This document shows, piece by piece, positions 53,149 to 63,557 of a stretch of 64,000 nucleotides of DNA. The first letter of the stretch is position 1. The number at the start of each line of letters is the position of its first letter. The notes below the pieces were generated by a model, which was not told the origin of the DNA, searched no databases, and saw only the letters and a program-made list of their open reading frames with translations. Location: contig JAAVTG010000094.1 of NCBI GenBank assembly GCA_011947345.1, positions 1-64,000 on the forward strand. The letters run 5' to 3'. The stretch is from Phytophthora quininea (Eukaryota; Oomycota; Peronosporomycetes; Peronosporales; Peronosporaceae). Position numbers and translations under genes: made by a program.

Positions 53149-54794
53149 TTACTCGACAGCTTTGCGGGAAGATACTGAGGGTGCGACTAGCACATGAGCA
53201 AGCACCGTCGGCTGTGCAAATTCCTGCCCCGAGCGGACATCTACACAAACAGCACCACACAATGCTTGGAGTCCGCCAACAAGAGGCAGAAGCTCCACTT
53301 TCACCGCTTTTTCTGTCTTTGCATCCATCATTCCGAGATTCTACAGGGTTTAAAAAATCGTAACAAGATTGTCATTTTACCATTCATCTCAATAACAACA
53401 AAAACATGAACGTACCTGGTGAGATGCCGAGGAGCAGACAATGCCGTGCATCAGTTCCTTTCGGAATTGCAGTTGAAGCGCCAAATTTCGAGCCGATGCA
53501 TTGGCCACACTGACAACAACGAGGAAGGGTTGGCCAACTACCACTTCCTTTGGTAGCTCCTCGATAGTTACAACGATGTCACTGGTGCTTCCCGCTTGGC
53601 CACCTGGAGCCTTTCGCATCACCGGTTGGCTTTGAACAGAGCCTGCTTCCCCAGTGGATGTTTTCCATCCTACATGAAGCCGTCCTAGATTTTGAGAGCC
53701 CTACGAAAAGGCAAAAGCCGTCTGAAATTAATAACTACACAAGCAAACACACTGGAACTCTTCCACAGCACCAATACCTGTGTCGCCAGCAATGTCGGGT
53801 CCGATGCCGGGTCGTAGGTAACGCGGAACACTCGCTGCAGTTCTTCTTGTGGGTTCACAAGCGTCTGCGGCCCACTGGTCAAGGCCAGCAGGTCTTGAAT
53901 AGCCATTTCCTTGTCATATTTCTTCACAGCACTCACCACCATCTCCTCGGACGTAAACGGCGCCAGCGGCAGGAACTTGATGCTGTCCACAAACAACGGG
54001 AGCTTGGAAACGTTGCGGATCTGCGCTTCCACGATCGACTCGCCTTGTTGAAGACGCGTCGCCGGCGAGTTTTGCTTGAAAGTAATGACCAGCGGGTTCT
54101 GCACCGCAAACCTGTAGAATTTGCGCAGCGACTTGCTGTCACCCGTGACAGGATCCACGTAGGAGACTCCGACTCGGAGTACGTGATTTCCTACTTGGTT
54201 GAGAGGGTAGTCCACCACCATATCCAGACTGCAGCCTGCACCCAATACGGCCACCGGATTCGGGGAGGCATCTTTCCAGTCCTCGCGTAGCGGTTGTCAT
54301 GCAATTCCACGCGGTCATTCGCACACTGGATGTTAGCAGACAAGCCCACGTCTCGAAGCTCGCAGGAGTAAGGGTTGATCACGCTGATGTAGCTGCTGAA
54401 GGTGTTGCCCAAGAAGATCTCTCTGTGGGATACATCATCGTTATAAGGAGGTTATGAGAGGGACAATATCCCATTACATGTTCTTCCGCACCCGAAGCTG
54501 TCCGGCAGAATGAGCATGCTGGACAGCGCAAACTCGTGGTGCGTTGCCGTTGTCTCCGACATGGTCGTGGGCAGCATGGAACCGCCGCTCGCGCCTTGGG
54601 AGTACAGCTTGGGCTTGTACAGTCGCATGACTAGCATATCACCACAAACAGCTCAGGAAACACTGTATAAAGCAAGCACTATCCTTCCCGCCCCACCCTT
54701 CAGTGTCGGCTGTACCGTAGGAGGCGACGGGGACGGCGCCGGCGCGCTGCCGCCCGACGAAGGCGGTCCGCTGGCAGGGTACGCGGCGCTCATG
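53149..54794 (-). CDS. TRAPPC13: TRAPP complex subunit 13 (TRAPPC13, DUF974)
   Basis: A subunit of the TRAPPII/III tethering complexes that activate Rab GTPases in Golgi traffic and autophagy. Reading the minus strand: a Pro-rich start (MSAAYPASGPPSSGG, 54794), MRLYKPKLY, then FLGNTFSSYISV, a hallmark of the family. The central Ig-like domain is 53778-54254 (VGVSYVDPVTGDSKSLRKFY). The next exon, 53416-53700, has LGRLHVGWKTSTGEAGSVQS and MRKAPGGQ (family: LGRL..WR...GE.GRLQT). The last exon is 53149-53340 with LLPLVGGLQALCGA. Introns: 53341-53415, 53701-53777 and about 54421-54490; one more lies near 54690. The frame breaks near 54270. The start codon is the least sure part. Confidence 0.85.
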
Positions 54795-54909
54795 GCAGCT
54801 CTCTCTACTGCGATACTGTAGTTTTCTGGAATATGATTAATTGGGTACATTCCCAAAGCGTTACCCAAAACGAGAGGCCAGTCACCAAGCTGCGTCATTG
54901 ATCGCCAGG

Positions 54910-55797
54910 ATGCTCGCTCGCTCGCTGTTCCGCGCCACTGGCGCCTGCAAGACGCCGTCGCTGGTCGCCGCCTCCAACTATGGCTTCTCGCAGACAAAGT
55001 GCTTCTCTGATGCCCCCACGGTAGGCTTGTAACCGGTTCATTCGCAGTTAAATAGTGGGGAGAATTGACACTTTGACTGGTACGCAATCTTTAGATGCAC
55101 GGCACGACGATTCTGTGCGTGCGCAAGAACGGCAAAGTGGTGCGTTGGAAAGATCATTGAGTTCTCTATTGGTCATTTCACTGTGGTGGTTCTCATTGAT
55201 GCTGTGACGTCGACAGTGTTTGATTGGAGACGGTCAGGTGTCGCTGGGCAGCACGGTGGTCAAGCCTAACGCCAAGAAAGTGCGTCGCATTGGCGAGCAC
55301 ATTGTGGCGGGCTTTGCTGGCTCCACGGCCGATGCTTTCACGCTCATGGAGCGTCTGGAGGCCAAGCTGGACGAGTACCCGGGCCAGCTGACGCGCTCCT
55401 GTGTGGAGCTGGCCAAGGCCTGGCGGACGGACAAGTACCTGCGTCGCCTGGAGGCGATTTTGATCGTATCGGACGTCAACCAGTCGTACACATTGACGGG
55501 CAACGGTGACGTGCTGGAGCCGCACGATGGCATCATTGGCATCGGATCGGGAGGCACCTACGCGCTGGGTAAGCGCTGTTGATGGCTTATACGCATAATG
55601 AGGAGTAGTTGCTGACGCTGCCTGTTGTAGCTGCCGCACGAGCTCTAATTGACCAGGACCTGGACGCCGAGACTATCGGTCGCAAGGCCATGAAGATCGC
55701 TGCAGACATTTGCATCTACACGAACGAGAACTTTGTGGTGGAGATGCTGGAGGAAGGCGAGAAGAAGGCCGACGACGAGGCTGAAAAGAAGGAGTAG
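54910..55797 (+). CDS. HslV: Mitochondrial HslV peptidase subunit
   Basis: The proteasome-like peptidase of the bacterial-type HslUV (ClpQY) protease, here with a mitochondrial presequence. Four exons: 54910-55020 (37 codons, basic presequence [17 protein letters not shown]), 55095-55139, 55217-55568 and 55631-55797; all phases fit, giving 223 residues. Exon 2 begins [15 protein letters not shown]; the Thr after HG is the expected N-terminal nucleophile once processed. [17 protein letters not shown] and [10 protein letters not shown] are HslV signatures. The C-terminus has an extra Glu/Lys-rich tail ([15 protein letters not shown]) not usual in bacterial HslV. It needs a partner ATPase HslU, not in this window. 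Confidence 0.94.
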
Positions 55798-56038
55798 CTG
55801 TAAGAACAAATTACATCCAGCGTCCTGGAGAAGTGGTGTCCTCAATCCCAAGTGGATGGCAGCTAAATTCTACAGTCGTCGGAAGGAATAAATTTGCAGG
55901 GCTTTTTTGCGATCAGATCACCACCCAAACAAAGGCACCTTCACACCATTGTGTTTTCTTTCGCTTCTTTTTTTTCTTGTTGCGTGTATAATATGTATTT
56001 GATGCGATTGTGCGCTTGTCCTGAACTTCTGTTGGCGC

Positions 56039-57438
56039 TTAAATGTTGTTGGCGATGACCGAGTTGTACTTGTCGATGTTGCGCTTCAGAATGTCTTCTA
56101 GCGGGCCCATAACCCGCTTGAAGGTCTTGCGGTCGAGTGTGAGGCACTTGACCTTGCCCTTGGCCGTCACGGTGGCCTGTCGGGGCCGTGTCGTGAGCAG
56201 TGCAATCTCGCCGAAGTACGCGCCTGATGTGAGATGTCCCATTTCGGTGGGCGGTTCGGCGGGCGTTAGCTGCTTCGTACACACTGCTGTGCCTTCCTCG
56301 ATAATGTAGAATAGGTTGCCGTCGTCGCCCTGTGCGATGATGACCTCGCCGTCGCTGAACGTCTCGGTCTTGAGTGCGTCTGCGACTGTGAGGCGCTCGT
56401 ACTCGCTCAGCGACTCGAGTAGCGGCACGCGCTCAATGAAGCCCTTGTGGGCTTCGCGTTTCTTGAGCGTCGTCTCCATGATAATAAACTTGAAGGTCTG
56501 GCGATCCAACGCCCAGGCCTTGGAGTGCTGCACCGACTTGACCGTAGCTGCACGAGGAGCGTTGTACATCAGCGCCAGCTCACCAAAAGACATTGCCTCG
56601 GTGCACTAAAAACAAGACAGTTTCAAACAACATGAGATCACGTGGAGAACCTTCAACAACGTTTCAAAACGCACCGTTTGCACGAGCTCCCCGTCCTTAT
56701 AGACCTCGCACACGCCGCTCTCGAGGATGTAAAGTTGTCTCCGTCGTCGCCCTGCTTGATGATGATGTCGCCGGGCTCGAACTCCTTGGGGAACATGGCG
56801 TCCAGCACAATGTCGTGCTGCTTCTCGTCCAACGACTTGAACAGGATGTTCTCGGCCACCATCCTGCTGATGCCCTCGCGCTCTTCGGCCGACTTGGGGT
56901 GCACCACCCGCTCAAATTGTCGTGCACTACGTATTAAAATAAAAAATCAGAACGACAGAACCACACCATTCCAAGTCAACAAAAGCGCTTCCCTACCTGA
57001 GAGGGTCGATCGTCTCTGCAGAGACCGACGTGCGTCTTCCCTTGGCCATGATCTTTGGCGGTGGCGCGCTCACTGCGATCTCCCCGACGGCGTCTCCGCC
57101 CTCGTCTTCGTCCTCGCTCTCCGACTCGTCGGAATGGTCTGCACGCATCCCCACGGACACACCATAAATTTCCAAAATACTAAATAAAAACTATTTTTGC
57201 AGAGAGAAACGTACACTGTGTGTGGGGCGTGGCGGCCGGGTTGTCGTCCTTGCCGCCAGCTTTGCGTCTGGGCGTGGCCTCCTCCGGGTAGTTGGTCTGC
57301 AGGTACTGGATGATGTGCAGGATAGGGTTCTCGGGCTTGGCCAGCAGCAGCGACTCGACGAGGTTGATGAACAGCGTGTTGATGCCCTTCTTGTGCAGGT
57401 AGTCCTGCAGCTCCTGCTGCACACCCTCGGCGTCCGTC
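56039..57438 (-). CDS. cAMP-dependent protein kinase regulatory subunit
   Basis: Binds and inhibits the PKA catalytic subunit until cAMP binds. Exon 1 (57216-57438) is a docking/dimerisation domain (LQDYLHKKGINTLFINLVES). Exon 2 (about 56998-57187) is acidic and holds the inhibitor site GRRTSVSAE, a phosphorylatable RRxS-type sequence as in type II subunits. Exon 3 (about 56674-56937) starts cNMP domain A (FEPGDIIIKQGDDGDNFYIL after adding one T near 56733). Exon 4 (56039-56608) completes A (FGELALMYNAPRAAT) and holds domain B (EVIIAQGDDGNLFYI, YFGEIALLTTRPRQAT). Both phosphate-binding cassettes keep the key Glu and Arg, so both sites should bind cyclic nucleotide. It lies convergent with HslV. 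Confidence 0.9.
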
Positions 57439-57765
57439 ATGCTGCTCTGGCTGGGAGGTGCTGGGGCTCGGATCTCGAGGACTCGACCACGCTGCTCGCC
57501 GGTCTGAACTAAACTGAGCCTGGCGTCGCTCACTTGCGCTCTAAAATGGAAGAAACTCCTACGCCCAAGACACACACGCAGCGCTGAACCCACGCGAAAG
57601 ATCGCGCTCGAGCGACTGCCGCCAGGAATAGACCGCGCTGTCGTTTCTGCCTGTCCCACGCGACCAAAGGCTGGAAATAGATCGCGACGTTTGGGGACTA
57701 AGTACGAATGGGCAAACGCACTTTAGGCCCGAGTATCGTGGCCACCCAATTGCGAATCGGACGCC
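57439..57765. other. Divergent promoter region, PKA-R and Efg1-like genes
   Basis: 327 bp between two start codons that face away from each other. No ORF with support. Initiator-like sites were not clear enough to call. Confidence 0.4.
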
Positions 57766-58941
57766 ATGGCGCCGACTGCAGGTGTGTGCTGCTCGGCTTG
57801 TAGGCGGCGGCAGGCGACGCAACTGCCATGTGCAATTTGACCACTGACTGCAGAATGTATGACTCGCTTTTCCAACGCTAGGAACGCGTCTGCGCTACAA
57901 GACGGCCAAGAGCAAGAAGCCGCACCAGGCTAAGAAGGTGCCGTCGCTCAAGAACCGCATCCGCGGACTCGAGCGCTTCCTCAAGCGAGGGTAAGTGCTG
58001 CTACAGTGTTTGCAGCGACATTGCCGCGCTAATAACTGTGAATTTATGATGATAACAGGGCATTCCGGACGCCACACGACGCGCCAAGAAGGAGGAGCTC
58101 AAGCAGCTGCAAGACGAGGTAAATGTCGAGGCAAGATTGTCGATTACAATGTGTTATACTGACATTGCTTATTTTACCAGCACAAGGAGAAGGAACAGGT
58201 CGAGTTGGAGAAGAAGAATGCCGAAAAGTACAAGAGGGTGAGTGAAAAGGCGCGGGTTATGAATCACGGTGTGGCGTGCTGATTGGTATGGTTTATATGT
58301 GTGCAGCCGCGATTTTTTGAGCGGGTGAAGGTGATGCGAAAGTTAAAGCAAACCAAGGCGCGCATCGAGAAGGTGAGAGCTCGACACGCCTTTGAATTAT
58401 GCATGTATTTGCTTTGGATTAACTTGACGTGCTGCTTTTCACGTGTTCAGGCGGAATCTAAAGCTGACCGTGCCAAGCAGGAAAAACTGTTCCAAACGTA
58501 CCGTGAGGAGATGATGTACATATACTACTACCCGAAGAGCGAGCCGTACCTATCCTTGTTTCCTCCCGCACCACATTCCGCGGAGAACCAAAAGCGCCAA
58601 AGAGAGCTCCGCGCCGAAGCGCTTGATCGCTTCGCGATGGAACAGTCTACGGAAGCGTTCCACCAGTTTTGCTTCAACGACGGCAAGGGCAAGAGTGTGT
58701 CTGCAGGCGTCGCGGAGGCGAGACCTGCTGTGGAATTGCTATTGAAAAAGCCTACCAAGGAGATGGTAAAGAAGCAAAGAAGACCCGCAGCAAGCGGGAC
58801 AAGACCAAAGACAAAGCGAAACACACACCTGCACTTGTCGACCAGGACGACGACGACATGTCAGATGCTTCAAAGTCGGATAGTGAAAAGGAAGGCCAAC
58901 AAGAGGAGGCCGAGGAGGAAGAGGACGATTTCTTCATGTAA
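57766..58941 (+). CDS. Efg1-like rRNA-processing protein
   Basis: A basic, coiled-coil protein of the Efg1 family, which acts in early 18S rRNA maturation in the nucleolus. Exon 1 is only 16 nt (57766-57781); exon 2 starts at 57882, and the join gives MAPTAGTRLRYKTAKSKK. Further introns lie at about 57991-58060, 58121-58181, 58238-58306 and 58373-58450. Signatures: SLKNRIRGLERFLKR, IPDATRRAKKEELKQL, RFFERVKVMRKLKQ and YIYYYPKSEPYLSLF. After frame changes near 58750 the C-terminus is Lys-rich, then very acidic (EEEEDDFFM). The frame around 57991-58062 is off by one, again suggesting a missing base. Confidence 0.8.
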
Positions 58942-59072
58942 CTCGATGCTAATCAACAAGTGGAGTCTTCAAGGTAAATTGGGGTTTATCACTTTACTTG
59001 GCAGCTTGGGGTCAAAGCAGGAAGGTTGGAGCGAGCACGACAGAATAAACCGTAGAACAAGTAATACTCCGT

Positions 59073-62000
59073 CTAAATGATGATAGATGGAGCGGAGGCA
59101 GCTGCAAGAGCTCGCTGTTGTGGATCCGCAAGAATTTCGGCTTCTGCTTGTGAGGCGGCGGCCAGTGCGTTCATGTTGGTGAAGCTGAAAGATTTAAAGG
59201 CATCCGTGAGCGGCGAGTCGTCCAGACCGCCGTACATTCCACTAGGAAAACGATTGTGGACGTTGTTATCTTCCACGCGCACCTCATCGCTTGTTTGGTT
59301 ATCAAACGAACGGGTGCTGCAGCCAGCGAGTGCAATTGTCCCGCGAGCCCCACGACACATCTGCGTCTGAATTGTTACTGGCGCTCTTGCTGCTGGTATT
59401 GCTAACGTTGCTGGCACTGCTGAGGTGAATGTCTCCTTTGCCTTCAAATGACCTCAGCGGCGACTCGTCGTACTCTGGGCCAGATTCATCGACCTGGCTG
59501 CTGCCAGCAGAGCGCGAATCCGTCTCGAACTCATCGTTATCGATTACGATTTCAGTGAGGTCGCGATTGTTGAAGTAGCTCGTGTCGTTCGGCCCCTCCA
59601 ACGTCGGCACGAACGGGGAACGGCATCCAAGATGGTGTCCCAATTGACCGTTTTAAAGAACGGATGCAGCTTCATCCCCTCGAAACCCAAGCGCGTCGAC
59701 GGGTTCGGGTCAAGCAACTGCTCGATCAAGTTCATCGCTTCAAGAGATAGGCATTTCTCTCCATCAGGCCACAGGATCTGCCGCTCCAAGATGTTTTCAA
59801 AGATCGCGTCTACAGTGTCGTCATTGAACGGTGGGAAACCGACCAACATCTCGTAAAGGATGACGCCGAGAGCCCAGAAGTCCACCGCTGGACCGTGAGC
59901 GACACCGAGAACGATTTCTGGGGCCAGGTAATCCGGCGTCCCGCATCGACCGAACGTCTGAAAGATCGACTTTTTCGTCTTGGACTTTTTCTTGGACGGA
60001 GAGTCGTGGGGGCTGTTGTTGGATGGTACTTCGCCCAGTAGTGCGCCGGACAATATGTCGGGGGCTATCGATTCATCGTCTGGCTCCGAATCGGTGTCAT
60101 CGAGTGCCACTCCCTCTTCAGACAAGCCGAAGTCAGTTAACTGTAGACACAATAAGACGTCAGAATACAGACTGAGCACCGAAAAGTGTAGCAAATATTC
60201 TGGACGCACTTTGATGTGTCCTGCTGAGGAAAGCAAGACGTTGTCGGGTTTCAGATCTCTATAGCAATCACAGGCGACCAACCCGTAAAAAAGTTAGCGG
60301 TGATAACGATCATACAAACACACCGAACCGTTTTACCTATGGACACATCCTTTGGAGTGCAGGTGGTTCAGTGCGATTGCGATTTCCGCAATGTAGATGC
60401 ATGCCACCTTCACACGAATCAAACACAGCCACTCATTTTGTCAGCGCATGGTGGAAGAAAAAAGATCGGTAAACGTAGCATGGACAGGCAAGCTTTACCT
60501 GCTCTTCCAACTGCACGATGCACTCCAAAAGCGACATGAAGTCGCCGCCAGGAAGATACTCCATGACTAAGTACAAGTTGCGCCTATTGATACGACGACA
60601 GCTCTCTTATGTGAGTCCCCACACATATTGGAAAACTTTTGCTAAATGTACATGAATTTCAACGCGTACTTTGTTTGGAACGTCCAGAACAGCTTCACAA
60701 CAAAAGGGCTCACCACATTAGCCAGGACGTTCCTCTCTGTCGCGATCTGTCGCATCTGTTGGCAGCGGAACCAGCGTGAGTTTACTCGATGAATGGCATC
60801 AATCGAAGGTGCATTGAGTCGTCAAGTACCTGCTTTTTGCGAAGTAGGTGCTCTTTTGCGAGCACCTTGATGGCGTACTGGTCTCCAGTCGTTTTCTTTC
60901 GGGACAGATACACCTTACCGAAGGCGCCTTTCGAAATTGGTTTAATGATCTGGAAATCGCGGATGGTGACGCGATAAGTCGCCGGCCTGGTCTTGCTCTG
61001 TCGACGGGAAGTCTTGAGCGCGTTCGCTCCCTTCAAGTCCTCAAGTGACTTTGTGCGTTTGAATGGGGAGCGGACGACTTCCTTTGGGTCCGGACTCTGC
61101 TGAAGAATCACCTTGTGCGACGAACGCATCTTGCTCATCTTGGCATGGATCAAGTTGCGCACATTCGCGCAGTATTTCGTGCCACGGTCGATTGCTCCTT
61201 GGTCGAAATCCTCCGTCTTCTTGTCTCTAATCCGATAGAGGATCTTTACCAGTCGGGAACAAAGTGCAAAGGAGTCCACACTGGTGACATCACAACTGGA
61301 GGCCTGTATCGCTGCCACGCGCAGCGTGCAAAATGTGCATCTCCTCCTTCGTAAGCGGCGGCTTCAAATCCCGAGCTTCCAAAGTTGCAGTCATGGCTGC
61401 TACCAGCTTCAATAACGCACTGTTTAGCATATCTGCTTCCAACTCCACGCGCTTCGACAGCACGCAGAAGTTGGTGTGGTCGTCCAACTTCTTTGCATCT
61501 ACCCGTGTCTCGCACAGTTTGCACACCACGGCGGACTTCCTGGTGCGAGTGAACTTGACGGTCATGGGTCTCGTGCTGAACTGCAACTTGTCCAGGATGT
61601 CTTCCGGCACGATGCCGAGGACCGACTTGCCGTTGATCGCGTCCACCGCCAGCCCTTTGCTGAGTCTGCCTCCTGGCGTGATCTCCATCACCGCCTTGGA
61701 CGTCGAGTCTGTTATTATACTTTTGATCACCACCTTCTTCTTGAGCACGTCGAACACAAACTCTAGACCTAGAAAGCCCTCTCCAAAGGTCACGTCAAAG
61801 GTCTCGGACCTCCTGAGATCCACGAACATTTCTCCGCCGTCCGACAGCGTCGAGTTGGTCGAGCTGTCGTTGTAGTCGTCCAGAGCTTGCTGCATCTCGG
61901 AGCGAGACGTTTCCTGGACCGAGAGGCGGCGCCACTTGATCTGGTTCTGCTCCCAGCGACTCAGAACGTCCTCCAGCACGTTGGTGGGGGCGTCCAACAG

Positions 62001-62210
62001 GCCGCTGCGCTTCATGCCCCCGCCGGGCGGCACGCTCAGCGTGTGCTGGCGCAGCAGCTTCTGGGGCTTGATCTCCAGCAGCTCCTCGTGCAGGCGCTCC
62101 AGGTCGGTGCTGCAGGGGCTGGTGACGCTCGTGCGGCGGCTGTCCGACTGCGCGTTGAGCTCGGCGGCGCGCGCCTGCGCCAGGTGGCGCTCCATGAGCT
62201 GCCGCTCCAT
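59073..62210 (-). CDS. AGC kinase, MAST/Rim15/IRE type with PDZ-like domain
   Basis: A large Ser/Thr kinase. The N-terminal part (61290-62210) has a helical start, a PDZ-like domain (about residues 125-220: GFLGLEFVF, TPGGRLSKGLAVDAINGKSV) and a C2HC finger (CKLCETRVDAKKLDDHTNFC) as in plant IRE and yeast Rim15. The kinase begins ISKGAFGKVYLSRKKTTGD and has YAIKVLAKEH, VHRDLKPDNVLLSS, LTDFGLSEEG, a Ser/Asp/Lys-rich insert of about 65 residues before the activation segment FGRCGTPDYLAPEIVLG, and HPFFKTVNWD. A second exon set ends with a Ser/Asp-rich tail and FPSGMYGGLDDSPLTD...PSIII. Introns lie near 60140-60230, 60255-60500, 60590-60700 and 59340. Roles in quiescence or cell cycle are known for relatives. 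Confidence 0.85.
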
Positions 62211-63557
62211 GGTGGCAAATGCGGTTGTGAGCGGCTTTTTACAACTTTTGGCGTGCCGTTTGAAGTGCTTTCTTCGATCTTTATTTGTAGTTTATCTTTC
62301 GATCCGCGGCCTTTTGGCAGGCGCTGGACGAACGCGATGGCGAGCATGTATCATCACTTCGAGGAGATGAAAAAGTGTACTAAGACGCTTGGACGACACT
62401 GAGGTTACAGCAATGGAGATACTTTGCTGCGGAGGGATCAGGAGACCGCTTGCAGTTGATGCACGCGGCCTCCACGCGCACCGACTGGTCACTTGCCGTT
62501 GTTCGAAGTGTTTCCCATGCTGCCGCCATTTGGACGTTTCCTCGGCGGTGATGGCTGTATAGTAGAAAGATATGCAGTCATAGCGTGTATGAGCACCACG
62601 GACGACAGAGCGAGTTCGTCAGCGGGGTCACCAGGCTTTTCGCTGTCATTTACGCCAGCGAGGCGAATCTCGTTCGACCAAAGCTGCAGCCTCGAGTGGA
62701 GTGGTGATCGACACTGAACAATCAGCCAACGCGCCGCTGAGATGAGGACGGTCGTGCTTGCCGCTAAAGGCCGGGGACGTTTCTTGGCGTTGTTCGTGGA
62801 CGGCTAAGGCGTGAGCAGCGCAGTCAGCAAGCGCTCGAGCATCCCTTCAGAGCCTGTCGGCGTTCGTGTTCGTGTGGAAGATGCAGCTGCACCGGGTGCG
62901 AATAATATCAACGGCTTTTCGGCGTTGCCCGACAGGCACCGCTGGCTCATGAGTCATGAACCGTTGTCAATTTCGTCAGATAGGTAGAAGTCGTGGAAAC
63001 CAGTGTGGATGCCGGCGCTTATACTTACCACCCGTTTGTCACTCCGCTGCAGGGTGGAGCGCCTCCAGTGATCGCACCAACCTTGTCTTCATTCCGTCTT
63101 CGCGCTTGCCTGGCACGTGCGCACTAGGCATCTTCATGATCCACCGGCAGCAACAAGTCGTTGCCAACAAGACTGTTCGCATCCACATCGAAACGCTTGA
63201 GAAGAAATGCATCCTAGCGCGTTTCATGTCAGCGTCGCTGGCTTCCACCAAAATTGACATCACCTCCAATTGACGAACTCAAATGGGGGCGCCGTGATCG
63301 CCGGCAACCTCCAGTACCTTCCCACCGTCATCGATGGAGGAAAACGCTACCGGTAACACCGTTATTGCAAAATCTCTAAAGTGAAATTGGAGCAACTACC
63401 GGAGTAGACAGCTGATAACCTGAAGTCTACATGAGAACATCCCCTAGGTTTTGGCTCAGCAAGACAAAGTTCTTGCTGCGATTCCGTTGCAAGCAACAAG
63501 TCCATTCAGCCTTTGAAGCTAAAACTCAACACAAGCACAATTATGTTTTACATGAAA
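62211..63557. other. Region between the two tandem AGC kinase genes
   Basis: About 1.35 kb without a firmly supported gene. An open stretch at 62956-63273 (+), read with the neighbouring frame (YTYHPFVTPLQGGAPP then LPGTCALGIFMIHRQQQ), has an amino-acid flavour like a C-terminal beta domain of a calpain-type protein. It is short and broken and may be a relic. Confidence 0.3.
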
